Assembly: GCF_914767665.1 (NCBI RefSeq)
Contig: NC_059502.1
Location: 26,988,812 to 27,052,811 of the forward strand
Length of the DNA: 64,000 nt
Direction of reading: 5' to 3'
Origin: Harmonia axyridis
Taxonomy: Eukaryota; Arthropoda; Insecta; Coleoptera; Coccinellidae
Part shown: positions 33,723 through 43,079 of the stretch, in pieces
Layout: each line of letters starts with the position of its first letter
Numbering within the stretch: the stretch's first letter is position 1
The notes under the pieces: model-generated
What the model was told of the DNA's origin: nothing
The model's input: the letters and a program-made list of their open reading frames with translations, nothing else
The model's database searches: none
Translations under genes and position numbers: made by a program

Positions 33723-33777
33723 GTTAGTGGATTACATTTGTATTGTTTTCAATAGCCGAGTGCTAAATAAAGTTTAT

Positions 33778-34830
33778 CCCCGACTTTTGCCTATACGCGT
33801 AGGATTTCTCCTCGCCGTCGGCTTCTCACTCCTCGCTAAGAGGAACATTCACTCAGTCCCAGATATTTAAAATATCAGAAGGGTAGAGCTCGGTCGTGTC
33901 CGGTCCTTGTGGTCCCCCTGGTTCTCGTCGAACTTCTGGTCCTCTTACATGCGATCCTTGGACCTGTCCTTCGTTTCCTAGGAATTTTCTCACCGTCCTT
34001 GCAGTACCTAAAAGAACAGCTTTTTGCATTATATTACATATATACTCACTAAGTCCTAGTTGCTTGATATTTCTCTTGAGATTTTTGGGTACTATTCCTG
34101 TTGTTGAGATGATAATTGGAATAGTTCTCGTTGATATCATTCCCCACTGGCGCTTTATCTGAAATTCGAGGTTCCTATATTTTGAAATTTTTTCGACCTC
34201 TTTTTGACGCATGTTGTTGTTATTAGGTATTGCTACGTCGATGAGTATTGCTGCCTTTTGATGTTTATCCACTAGCAATATATCTGGCCTGTTGTGAGGG
34301 ACTGTTTTATCAGTCAAAACTGTACGATCCCAGTACAGTTTATAGCGTTCGTTTTCCAGGATGGTTTCCGGTCGGTACTTGTAGTATGGCACTTTTTCAG
34401 AATGAATTAGTGATAATTTAGTTGCCATTTCTTGGTGTAGTATCTTTCCTACTGCATCGTGTCTCTCTTTATATTCATTTCCTGCAAACATTTGACATCC
34501 TCCCGTGATATGTTGGATTGTCTCGTTCGTTGGACACCCATAACGGCATCGATCGTCAGTAATAGTTCGATCCTTTATGATATGTTTGCAGTAATTTTTT
34601 GTTGAGATCACTTGATCTTGGATGGCTAAAAGAAATCCTTCCGTTTCTGGATACATCGCACCTGATGTGAGCCAATAGTTCGACGCTTCAATGTCGACAT
34701 GATCCTGGTTCACCTCGTTGAAATGTCGTCCATGTAGGGGCTTTTCTCTCCATCTTTGCAGTTTTTCTTGGATTGTCTGGTGGTTGTATGACAATTGCTC
34801 CTTGTGCATAATAGATAATATTATATATTA
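33778..34830 (-). mobile_element. LINE fragment with restriction-like endonuclease, 29-bp TSD
   Basis: The fragment is bounded by a perfect 29-bp direct repeat (33749-33777 and 34831-34859) that begins TCAATAGCCGAGTGC and ends AAAGTTTAT. That repeat is the 3' end of the older plus-strand LINE, so this fragment landed in its tail. It is 5'-truncated, as is usual for target-primed insertions, and contains one open frame. A 29-bp duplication is long for a LINE but within the known spread. Confidence 0.75.
33853..34809 (-). CDS. Retrotransposon C-terminal region with CCHC and RLE domains
   Basis: 318-residue open frame. Residues ~88-105 form a zinc knuckle (CRYGC then H and C; CCHC). Residues 174-195 carry RPDILLVDKHQKAAILIDVA, the PD...D core of a restriction-like endonuclease as in R2/R4-type LINEs. 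The preceding KLYWDRTVLTDKTVPHN is typical of this family of insect elements. The reverse transcriptase that should precede it is missing (5' truncation), so the frame is a fragment despite being open. The last ~35 residues are Gly/Pro/Arg-rich. Not a host gene. Confidence 0.75.
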   Translation of the reverse strand: MHKEQLSYNHQTIQEKLQRWREKPLHGRHFNEVNQDHVDIEASNYWLTSGAMYPETEGFLLAIQDQVISTKNYCKHIIKDRTITDDRCRYGCPTNETIQHITGGCQMFAGNEYKERHDAVGKILHQEMATKLSLIHSEKVPYYKYRPETILENERYKLYWDRTVLTDKTVPHNRPDILLVDKHQKAAILIDVAIPNNNNMRQKEVEKISKYRNLEFQIKRQWGMISTRTIPIIISTTGIVPKNLKRNIKQLGLSEYICNIMQKAVLLGTARTVRKFLGNEGQVQGSHVRGPEVRREPGGPQGPDTTELYPSDILNIWD

Positions 34831-34857
34831 TCAATAGCCGAGTGCTAAATAAAGTTT

Positions 34858-34884
34858 ATTATTATTATTATTATTATTATTATA
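34858..34884. repeat. (ATT)n microsatellite, LINE tail
   Basis: About nine ATT units directly after AAATAAAGTTT. It is best read as the 3' tail of the plus-strand LINE whose body ends at 33777, pushed away by the 1053-bp insertion. Confidence 0.85.
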
Positions 34885-34889
34885 ATTTT

Positions 34890-35438
34890 CGTTGTTGTGG
34901 GATTAGGCTGATGATTACAAGATCAACAAAACTTTAAGGTAAGAAATAATATAAATATGGCTATATTCAAGCGTGCTGTAATCTAGTCATAAATATTTCT
35001 ATCGGGCGTCTGCATGTTCAAAGGTGCCGCATTCAGATCATAAATATTACGGTCGCGTATCGGCAATGTGCTTACCCCTTTTTTCGCGAGTTTTTGGCGA
35101 TTCATCAAGCTTGTCGGTATTTCTTCAACAAACACCTCAAAAACCTCTCAATATTAATTTTCATTTAAGAAGGGGCAGTATTTCGAAAATTATTTAAAAA
35201 AAATAAATAAAAATAAAACTTTAACACCTTGTATCTTGAAAACGAAGCGTTTCCGGACATATATTTATTTGGACAATTATTATATTATGAAGAATCACCT
35301 CCTGGAGTTTGTCGAAGTACTTTTGAGTTACCCTATATTTGATACCAAAAAAGAAGTTATCTACATTTTATTGAATTAACTAAAATAACTTGATATTCCA
35401 AAAAAATAATTATCCTTAAATAACAAAGCAATAGACAA
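34890..35438. other. Noncoding spacer between LINEs
   Basis: No coding or inverted structure recognised. It contains a CACCTTGTATCTTGAAAACG word of the type often found at repeat ends. It ends where reverse transcriptase similarity of the next LINE starts. Confidence 0.4.
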
Positions 35439-35445
35439 TACACTG

Positions 35446-35853
35446 TAGAGATTGAAGAAGTTATCGATTTGGCGCTCACCCTTAAAAATATTATCATATG
35501 GCCCTGATGGGATCCCTTTACATTTGATCAAAAATTGCATTTTTACTTTAGCAAAACGAATCCACTCTTTGTTTAATATATCTCTTCAAAGGGGAATATT
35601 TCCCAATTCTTGCAAAAACAGTTTCATAACACCCATCCACAAAAGTGGGTCGCATGATAATGTTACCAACTATAGAGGTGTATGTAATCAATCTGAGTTA
35701 CCAAAGATGCTTGATTGTTTAATATCCAAAAAATTATCCTGGGACCTTAAAAACATTGTTATCAGCGGACAATATGGCTTCTGCAGAGGTCGTTCTACAA
35801 CCACAAATTTATTACTCTACCAAAAGTCTATTATAAGTGCATTAGAGAATAAA
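35446..35853 (+). pseudogene. LINE reverse transcriptase, N-terminal piece
   Basis: Encodes EEVIDLALTLK, then after a frameshift LSYGPDGIPLHLIKNCIF, SLQRGIFPNSCKNSFITPIH and GQYGFCRGRSTTTNLLLYQK. These are the first motifs of a non-LTR reverse transcriptase. It is cut at SALENK by the insertion of the Jockey-type LINE; the sequence resumes at 40206. Confidence 0.85.
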
Positions 35854-36136
35854 TAAAACACATATCAAATAAAACACATATGCTTTTCAGCGTTTTTATT
35901 ATTATTTTCCTAAATTATATATACAAGAATATTTACACGGAGAAATATACAGGATAGATAAATTTAAATTTTTAATTAAAAATTAGTACCTGATCTCTGG
36001 GATCGCACCTAATGTTTTTATATAAATTATAATGTATGAACAATATTGGGTGGTTAGTATAATTTTTTTCTAGAGGTATGTTGGGTCAAATAAAACACAT
36101 ATTCGCCTCAGGTGGGATACATTTTTTCAGGATTTC

Positions 36137-38821
36137 TTACGTTAGAGTAATGTGATGTATCAATTTATGTCGTATTCTAATATTAGTATTTTGTGAAGTA
36201 GTAGTGCCGAGGTATTTGGTTTTTTCAAGTTTTTTGGCAGTATATTTAAAGAATTTTATAGTATCGTTTTTAATTTTGTCCTGAATTAGTTCGATGTTTC
36301 CTGTTTTGTGAATTTCTTCGATTGGTGTATACCTTGATTCGTTTAGAATGATTCTAAGGAATTTATTTTGTAAGACTTGTAATGTTCTTAAATTTGACAA
36401 TGAAGTTTTGCTCCATATTGGATCTGCATACAGGAATACCGGACGGATGCATTGTTTGTATATTCGAATTTTTGATTTTTTGCTGAGTTTGCTTCCCTTA
36501 GACAAAAGTGGGTACAGACTGCGAAGTAGTATGAAGCACTTCTGTCTAATGTTGTTTATGTGGTCATTGAAGTTTAATTTTCTGTCTAGGGTGAGACCTA
36601 AATATTTGACCGTGTTTTGTTTGTTTATTATTTGACCGTTGAATATTAGGTGATTTGGATTTGGTGCAAGCTTTTTTTTATGCGTGAAGTGGATTAGGGT
36701 AGTTTTACTCGTATTAATTTTGATTTTCCATTTCTGATAATATTTTTCTAACTCGTTCAAATGATTTTGAATGTATTTATTCACTTGATTGGAATTTGAT
36801 GATTCGGCCACTATTGCAGTGTCATCGGCAAAAATTTTTAGTTTTGTACTATTTGTCTTTGGAATGTCATTTATAAAATAATTGAATAGTGATGGGGATA
36901 GTAGGCCCCCTTGTGGTACCCCTGCTCTTAATGCTAGTTTTGTTGAAAGCGTTTTTTCTACTCTTACCTGGAAAGTTCGATTTGTGAGGTATGAGTGAAT
37001 GATTTTAATTAGGTGTGGAGGAAAGTTGATTTTAATAAGTTTGTAGATCAGACCTTCGTGCCAGACGGTGTCGAAAGCCTTTTCTATATCCAAATTAAGC
37101 ATGGCTGTGATTTTATTGTAGTTAAAATTTTTTGTTATTTGGTCAGTAATTGTAGCTAGTTGAAGTGTGGTGCTGTGCGATTCTCTAAATCCGAATTGTT
37201 CATCTATGATTTCGTTTTTGATGTTTTCGTGGTCTTTGATTCTGTATAGGATTATTTTTTCTAAAACTTTCGACATCGTTGGGAGGAGACTGATTGGTCT
37301 ATAGTTTGATGCTATTTTGGGATCTTTTTTTTGTTTCGGGAAAGATAGCACTATGGCATTTTTCCAGCTTTCAGGGAAGTAGCATAGCTTCAAGCAATTA
37401 TTAAAGATATAAAGTAGTTGAATTATGGCTTTCCTAGGGAGATTTTTTAATGTGCGATTGTAGATTTTGTCGTCGCCTGGGGCCTTTTTGTTTTTAAGTA
37501 ATTTGATTATTCGTCTTATCTCCTCAGGGGAGGTAAGTACTTCTGGTGGAAAAGCGAAGAATTGGTTGTTGAATTGGTTTATTGTTTCTTTGACTGTATT
37601 TTCGGTTTGGCGGTCAGACATGTCGCAAGTAGAGTTATGATTTTTTGAGTACGTTTCAGCCAGATATTTAGCTTTACACTCATCCTCGAAGATTAATCCT
37701 TGAGGGCCGAGTAGTGTGGAGATTCCAAGAGAATTTTGTTTTAGTGAGCGCACTATTCGCCACATTTCGTCAGTGTTCGTTAGATTTTGCGTGAATTTTT
37801 CCCATTTGTGTGTTTTTAGAGAGCTTATTGAGCCTCTAACAAGATTAATTGTATCCTTATATTGTGCATGGAGGCTAGCTGTGAAATTGCGTTGTAGTCT
37901 TTTTCTTAGTTTGTTTTTATTTTTAATGAGTTCCTGAATTGAGGGGGGAATTTCTAAGTGATGATTGGACGGATGGGTTATTTTATTGGTTGATTGAAAA
38001 AGGCAATTTTTAATTAAGTTGGTGAAACATTGGATGCATTTGTTTATGTCTTCCGTTGAATTGAGTTCTCTATTGATAGTTATATTTTGATCTATTAAGT
38101 TTTTGAAAAGTCTCCAGTTAGTATAGTAAGAGGCTGTTGGTTTTGGCAGTGCTGAGGAATTAATTCTCGGAATTGTAGCCAATACCGGGAAATGATCTGA
38201 ATCTAGTGCCTGGATTGTGTACGGTTGGGATATTTGGATATTGTTTGTTATCATCAGATCAATGGTTGAGGGAGTGGCTCGATGGGCTGGATGATAGGTA
38301 AACGAATTTCTGGGAAAGTTTAACACAAAATTGTTACTTTCTAAGTATCTGCGGAGAATTGTTCCGTTACTGTTATTACCTGCACAGTTCCACGAAGTAC
38401 TTCGACTATTGTAGTCCCCGACTATTATAACTCTATTGCCTAGTCTGAAAATATAGTCTAATTCGCTAGTATCAATGGGACTTTGATGTCCGTTGTAGTA
38501 ATTTACTATTGTTAAGTCATTTAAACGAATAGCCTGGGTTTCGGAATTTACTGTGACGGTTGGAATTTCAATCGGTTTTAAGTGTTTCTTATAATAAATA
38601 ATAAGCCCCCCAGATTTGGTTTTCGGCTTATTTATGTAGTAAAAATTTGGTAGTTTAGGAGGTTTTCTATTGTTCAGTCTAGATTCCTGTATGCAGATTA
38701 TTTCGACTTTTATTTCATTCGATAGAATTGCCAGTTCGTCAATTTTATTGAAAATTCCGTTAGCATTCCAAGTAATTATATTTATGTCTTTTTTAGGAGA
38801 CTTAAATACCATGTTTTTCAA
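36137..38821 (-). CDS. Jockey-type LINE ORF2: endonuclease and reverse transcriptase
   Basis: 894 residues, uninterrupted. Residues ~15-225 are an apurinic-type endonuclease (INIITWNANGI, ICIQESRL, VGDYNSRSTSWNC, STIDLMIT, LDSDHFPVLA). Residues ~440-720 are the reverse transcriptase: LKNKKAPGDDKI, YRPISLLPTMSKVLEKII, DEQFGFRESHSTTLQL, LDIEKAFDTVWHEGL, GVPQGGLLSPSLFN and catalytic FADDTAIVAES. A C-terminal region with TVKYLGLTLDRKLNF follows; no RNase H. The start overlaps the end of ORF1 by 20 bases, so translation probably depends on reinitiation or stop-start coupling. Family length (~900) matches Jockey ORF2. Confidence 0.93.
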   Translation of the reverse strand: MKNMVFKSPKKDINIITWNANGIFNKIDELAILSNEIKVEIICIQESRLNNRKPPKLPNFYYINKPKTKSGGLIIYYKKHLKPIEIPTVTVNSETQAIRLNDLTIVNYYNGHQSPIDTSELDYIFRLGNRVIIVGDYNSRSTSWNCAGNNSNGTILRRYLESNNFVLNFPRNSFTYHPAHRATPSTIDLMITNNIQISQPYTIQALDSDHFPVLATIPRINSSALPKPTASYYTNWRLFKNLIDQNITINRELNSTEDINKCIQCFTNLIKNCLFQSTNKITHPSNHHLEIPPSIQELIKNKNKLRKRLQRNFTASLHAQYKDTINLVRGSISSLKTHKWEKFTQNLTNTDEMWRIVRSLKQNSLGISTLLGPQGLIFEDECKAKYLAETYSKNHNSTCDMSDRQTENTVKETINQFNNQFFAFPPEVLTSPEEIRRIIKLLKNKKAPGDDKIYNRTLKNLPRKAIIQLLYIFNNCLKLCYFPESWKNAIVLSFPKQKKDPKIASNYRPISLLPTMSKVLEKIILYRIKDHENIKNEIIDEQFGFRESHSTTLQLATITDQITKNFNYNKITAMLNLDIEKAFDTVWHEGLIYKLIKINFPPHLIKIIHSYLTNRTFQVRVEKTLSTKLALRAGVPQGGLLSPSLFNYFINDIPKTNSTKLKIFADDTAIVAESSNSNQVNKYIQNHLNELEKYYQKWKIKINTSKTTLIHFTHKKKLAPNPNHLIFNGQIINKQNTVKYLGLTLDRKLNFNDHINNIRQKCFILLRSLYPLLSKGSKLSKKSKIRIYKQCIRPVFLYADPIWSKTSLSNLRTLQVLQNKFLRIILNESRYTPIEEIHKTGNIELIQDKIKNDTIKFFKYTAKKLEKTKYLGTTTSQNTNIRIRHKLIHHITLT

Positions 38822-40142
38822 TTAGGTTTTGTATGATTAGTATCTTATTCAATGGAGATGTGCAAGTTTGAATTTGGTTTTTGATATCTCTGACTAGTGA
38901 TATTAATTGTGAAATGTTGCAAATTGAATTGAGTTCTTGAATCTCTTTTATTAAAGTTTGAAAATCGTCTAAGTTATTTTGGTTTGAAATTGGGGTTTCT
39001 ATTATGGTTTGCTGGGTTTTTGGGGAGGATTTTTTTGCCATCTCTAGATATGACATTTGGTTTGTTACAGGGAGGTAGCTTGTTTTTTTCAAAGGGGGGA
39101 ATTGTTTCATGTCGGGTATTTTGGGGATATTTTCTGATTTATGAGGCGATTTGTGTATTAAAGAATCAACATACCTTAGGATTATTGGACATTTTGAGTA
39201 GTTTGCAGTGTGTGGTCCATCGCAGTTAGCACATTGTATTAATTCACTATTTTTTTCTTTGATTTCACAGTCTTTTGTTAAGTGGTTTTTAGCGCATTTG
39301 ACGCATTTCGGAATTCTATTGCAGTTGGAAGATCCATGGCCTAATTTTTGGCATCGGTAACATTGTGTTACAGGGGATTTTCTCGAATATTTCTGCCATT
39401 GAATTTTGACATGGTCTATCTCTTCAATTTTTTTAAGGTCTTGGATTTGGCAAGATTTTGCAATATTTACCAGAAAGGAGCGTGAATTGGGGTTTTTACC
39501 TTTCATTTTTATGCAGTCGATTTCATCCTGCTTTATTTTTCCACCCTTTGTGATTTCCTGGATAATTTCACTTTCAGTCATGAAGCAAGCGGCTTTCAAG
39601 ACCATTTTCTTCTTCACTTGGTCACTAGGGGTATGGGAGAAATACTGAATATCTTCCTTTTTGAGAGCAGATATCAGAGCTTTATAATCACTCATTTCCT
39701 TTGTAGTGATTTTTATATCCTCTTTGGTATATTTAATCAGATATCTGCTTTTAATAATAGTTTTTAATTTTTGATGGAACTGGGTATACGATCCTATTTT
39801 TTGTGTGATTATCACGGGAGGGCATCTTTTTTGTCCATTGGTTGGGCTCGTTATTGTAGGTGTTGGGCTCGAGGTTTTCGAGTGAGTATTTTTTTCGGTC
39901 TCGAGTACTCCGAAAGAATTAGAAATTTTAGGTGGGTAAGTCTTGACGATTGGCGCCTTCGATGTTTTTTTGGGAGAAATGAACGTTTCACAGTCCATTT
40001 CTTCACTCCACGTGGATGTGAAAGCCATTGTTTCTTGGAAAGTTTTTACATCCATGTCCTTAAACCGCTGCAGGCGATTTTTAAGGTCGAGGATAACTCC
40101 CCTATGTTGTTGAATTCTTTTAACACTTTTAACACTCTGCAC
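38802..40142 (-). CDS. Jockey-type LINE ORF1: Gag-like nucleic-acid binding protein
   Basis: 446 residues, uninterrupted. A basic Ser/Thr/Pro-rich N-terminal third precedes a PRE_C2HC-like region (IIKSRYLIKYTKEDIKITTK ... PNSRSFLVNIAKS). Three zinc knuckles follow at ~265-320: CYRCQKLGHGSSNC, CVKCAKNHLTKDC, CANCDGPHTANYSKC. The phrase IQWQKYSRKSPVTQCYRCQ before the first knuckle is typical of Jockey-clade ORF1. Binds its own RNA and packages it with ORF2. First ATG lies 51 bases from the element's 5' end. Confidence 0.92.
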   Translation of the reverse strand: MQSVKSVKRIQQHRGVILDLKNRLQRFKDMDVKTFQETMAFTSTWSEEMDCETFISPKKTSKAPIVKTYPPKISNSFGVLETEKNTHSKTSSPTPTITSPTNGQKRCPPVIITQKIGSYTQFHQKLKTIIKSRYLIKYTKEDIKITTKEMSDYKALISALKKEDIQYFSHTPSDQVKKKMVLKAACFMTESEIIQEITKGGKIKQDEIDCIKMKGKNPNSRSFLVNIAKSCQIQDLKKIEEIDHVKIQWQKYSRKSPVTQCYRCQKLGHGSSNCNRIPKCVKCAKNHLTKDCEIKEKNSELIQCANCDGPHTANYSKCPIILRYVDSLIHKSPHKSENIPKIPDMKQFPPLKKTSYLPVTNQMSYLEMAKKSSPKTQQTIIETPISNQNNLDDFQTLIKEIQELNSICNISQLISLVRDIKNQIQTCTSPLNKILIIQNLIEKHGI

Positions 40143-40205
40143 TTTGTCGCTTGTGAATACACTTAAACTCAGGTACGTCTCGTACGGTCGTCCTTAGAGA
40201 ATAAA

Positions 40206-40523
40206 CTTCAGGTAGACTCTATATATACGGACTTCTCCAAAGCTTTTGATAGGTAGCATCACAGTTTATTACTAGCAAAGCTCGAATCCATTGGATTTGA
40301 AGGAAATATCTTAGAGTGGATTAAATCCTATTGAAAAAAAATACGGGAGTTCACTGTCTGACCCTATCAAGAACCCCTCTGGGGTTCCCCAGGGATTTCA
40401 TATGGAACCAGTGTTATTTAATGTGTTTGTTAATGACCTTCCAAATGTTATTACCAATAGTTCCTTTCTGTTGTTTGCTGATGATTTGAAGATGTTTAGA
40501 ACAGTTCAATCCATGTCTGATAC
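40206..40523 (+). pseudogene. LINE reverse transcriptase, catalytic piece
   Basis: Continuation of 35446-35853 after the Jockey insertion: VDSIYTDFSKAFD, LLLAKLESIGFEGNILEWI, then in another frame GVPQGFHMEPVLFNVFVNDL and SFLLFADDLKMFRTVQS. The frame carries stops at ~40254 and ~40332 and at least one shift. MITE Q3 follows at the TAA after MSDT. Confidence 0.85.
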
Positions 40524-40526
40524 TAA

Positions 40527-41369
40527 GGCCCAGTTTCACCAAATGCTTTAATCTTGACTTAGCTCTTAAGTGAGGCCTTAGATCACGATTAATGTAATGT
40601 AGCGTTTCACCACACTCCAAAGCGCCATTTAATCGACCAATCGCGATTTAGCACTAATCGGCCATTTTTGGAGGATTATAACCTTTCAAGTTGAGATTAA
40701 TAATTATTAATAATAATAAATCTCAACATTATTTTTCCGGAAATTTCTAATTTTTGGGTCAATTTTATCAAAATATATGACTATATGTATAGGCTCAATA
40801 TTTCCCATTTAAAATACACGTAAACTTTGTTTTTGTGTTTTATGAAATTTATTGCAAAGAATAATTTATTGATATGTTTGATTGAAATATTATTTAAGAA
40901 GCAGTTAAACTTGTTAATAAAAATAAATAAGTTAATAAAATTACTTATATAGTTTTTTTTTCAGAATGTGTGGTTTTGTGAAATGGGATAATTTCTTTTT
41001 AACTTCTGCAAGTTTCCGACATTTCGAAGCACATCACTCGACATTTTCGGCAAAAATTAACTTTGTTTTTTGTTTACAAGATGACAAATGTTTTGAAATG
41101 TTATGAGTTGACGAACAGTGAATGACACCTGACACCTAGCGCCAATGGTGGTCATCACTGCTAATAGTGCTAATACGATAAAGAACACTATATAACTCTT
41201 TGTTCACAACGTTGCCAAATGGTCTGACTATTTAATCGCGATTTGGTTAATCGCGATCATCTTCGGACGGGTTGATGCATGGTGAAACAGAAAACACTGT
41301 TAAGCCTGCTTTAGTAACAAGCGGAGTTCAATCAATCTGGGATCAAGTGCTGTTTGGTGAAACTGGGCC
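40527..41369. mobile_element. Harbinger-type MITE Q3
   Basis: 843 bp. Ends GGCCCAGTTTCACCAAATGC and TGTTTGGTGAAACTGGGCC, flanked by TAA on both sides (40524-40526, 41370-41372). Inserted in the catalytic region of the plus-strand LINE. Compared with Q1 and Q4 it has a small local rearrangement near 40705-40735 (AATAATTATTAATAATAATA). No transposase. Confidence 0.88.
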
Positions 41370-41372
41370 TAA

Positions 41373-41716
41373 GAGTTTGCAGTCTGATTGCTAAAACTGA
41401 ACTTGGCTAAATGTCAGAAAATAATTTTTCACGTAATTTCGAGACTAATGATTACAGTTACCAAATCAACGGCACCAATTTATCAGTGTGCAATAAAATC
41501 AACGATTTAGAGGTTATTTTCGAATAAAAAATGACCTTTAAGAATCACATAATTGAAACCTCATCTCGTGCTCGAAAAATGTTAGGCTTTTCTCTCCGTT
41601 CAGCGAGAGATCTGTCTGTCAACTCTTTCAAGATTATCTATTGTGCACAAGTGAGGTCCATACTTAGGTATAACTCTGTCATTTGGTCACCACTTAATGA
41701 AGTTGATATTGAACTC
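41373..41716 (+). pseudogene. LINE post-catalytic piece
   Basis: Encodes, across frames, NCLKL-type region remnants (KCQKIIFHV), then the open stretch 41531-41716: MTFKNHIIETSSRARKMLGF, FKIIYCAQVRSILRYNSVIW. This is the region after the catalytic core of CR1/Jockey-like LINEs. Cut at TAA by MITE Q4. Confidence 0.75.
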
Positions 41717-41719
41717 TAA

Positions 41720-42556
41720 GGCCCAGTTTCACCAAATGCTTTAATCTTGACTTGGCTCTTAAGTGAGGCCTTAGATCACGATTAATGTAATGTAGCGTTT
41801 CACCACACTCTAAAGCGCCATTTAATCGACCAATCGCGATTTAGCACTAATCGGCCATTTCTGGAGGATTATAACCTTTCAAGTTGAGATTAATAATTAT
41901 TTATCAGTATGGAACTCTTGTCTATGTAATTATTTTTCCGGAAATTTTTAATTTTTGGGTCAATTTTATCAAAATATGACTATATGTATAGGCTCACTAT
42001 TTCCCATTTAAAATACACGTAAACTTTCTTTTTGTGTTTTATGAAATTTATTGCAAAGAATAATTTATTGATATGTTTGATTGAAATATTATTTAAGAAG
42101 CAGTTAAACTTGTTAATAAAAATAAATAAGTTAATAAAATTACTTATATAGTTTTTTTTCCAGAATGTGTGGTTTTGTGAAATGGGATAATTTCTTTTTA
42201 ACTTCTGCAAGTTTCCGACATTTCGAAGCACATCACTCGACATTTTCGGCAAAAATTAACTTTGTTTTTTGTTTACAAGATGACAAATGATTTGAAATGT
42301 TATGAGTTATGAATGAATGACACCTGACACCTAGCGCCAATGGTGGACATCACTGCTAATACGATACAGAACACTATTATAACTTGTTGTTCACAACGTT
42401 GCCAAATGGTTTGACTATTTAATTGCGATTTGGTTAATCGCGATCATCTTCGGACGGGTTGATGCATGGTGAAACAGAAAACACTGTTAAGCCTGCTTTA
42501 GTAACAAGCGGAGTTTAATCAATCTGGGATCAAGTGCTGTTTGGTGAAACTGGGCC
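41720..42556. mobile_element. Harbinger-type MITE Q4
   Basis: 837 bp, same orientation as Q3. Flanked by TAA (41717-41719) and TTA (42557-42559), which differ by one base, consistent with TWA target preference plus mutation. The minus-strand 90-residue frame at 41980-42252 corresponds to 29181-29453 in Q2. Confidence 0.88.
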
Positions 42557-42559
42557 TTA

Positions 42560-43074
42560 GAGAGTACCCAAAATAAGTTCCTGAGATGCTGTGGCTATAG
42601 CTTGAAAATTAATAGAGATGAATACCTAATTTTACCCACGAATGTTAGAAACTCTGAACTTAAACACTTTAACACATAGAAGATTGCAGATTCCTCCATA
42701 AGATTATCAATGGCTGTATCGATTGTCCTCAAATTGTTGAACTTATCCCGCTCTCAGTAAATGTTAGAAGAAATAGAAATAGTGACATTTTCAAGATTCG
42801 TTTCTGCAGAACAAATTATGGGCAAAATGAGTCTCTCAATAAAACAATGAGATCAGCAAACACTCACAGCAACAAACTTGAGCTATTCAATCCACTCTTG
42901 ACTTCCTTTAGAAAATCTGTTAGAAGATTGTAATTATTATTTTTGTTTTTTTTCTCTCCTTTTGTCTGTATTCATCCTATGATTACATTAATGTGTGCAC
43001 ATGTATTTTTACTTTGTATCTTTCTATTTAATTGTAAATTGGCTTGCCGTTTAATAAATAAATAAATAAAAAAA
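42560..43074 (+). pseudogene. LINE C-terminal piece and 3' end
   Basis: Encodes VQNKFLRCCGYSLKINRDEY-like sequence, then RRNRNSDIFKIRFCRTNYG and NPLLTSFRKSVRRL in shifting frames before a 3' untranslated end with GGCTTGCCGTTTAATAAATAAATAAAT. Typical LINE 3' end. Confidence 0.75.
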
Positions 43075-43079
43075 ATTAA

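Larger units (their letters stand above)
30303..33777 (+). mobile_element. Plus-strand LINE relic, split by a palindrome
   Basis: A 5'-truncated non-LTR retrotransposon. 30310-30480 encodes the linker upstream of the reverse transcriptase (ESEIADKFNDFFIDSIKNI). It is interrupted by the palindrome at 30481-32174 and resumes at 32175. The 3' end is the AATAAAGTTTAT tail at 33777, with the rest of its ATT-rich tail now at 34860-34885 because a second LINE inserted there. Frameshifts and stops make it inactive. Confidence 0.8.
35854..40193 (-). mobile_element. Full-length Jockey-type LINE, apparently intact
   Basis: A 4340-bp element flanked by a perfect 12-bp target duplication TTAGAGAATAAA (35842-35853 and 40194-40205). 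It reads on the minus strand: 51-base leader (40193-40143), ORF1 (40142-38802), ORF2 (38821-36137), and a 3' region ending in two copies of a TATGTGTTTTATTTGA-like unit, with a third at 36086-36105. AGACGTACC in the leader resembles the downstream promoter element of Jockey-type promoters. Both frames are open, so the insertion is recent and may be competent. Confidence 0.92.
35440..43074 (+). mobile_element. Plus-strand LINE relic, hosting three insertions
   Basis: One old LINE survives in four pieces: 35440-35853, 40206-40523, 41373-41716 and 42560-43074. Read in order they give a reverse transcriptase from the GPDGIP region through SALENK / LQVDSIYTDFSKAFD, GVPQGFHMEPVLFN and LLFADDLKMFR, then the post-catalytic region and a 3' end with AATAAATAAATAAAT tail. 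The gaps are the Jockey-type LINE (35854-40193) and MITEs Q3 and Q4. CR1/Jockey-like by motif. Stops and frameshifts throughout. Confidence 0.85.

Noticed and set aside
33896..34162. 88-residue plus-strand frame
   Set aside because: Antisense shadow of the RLE-containing retrotransposon frame.
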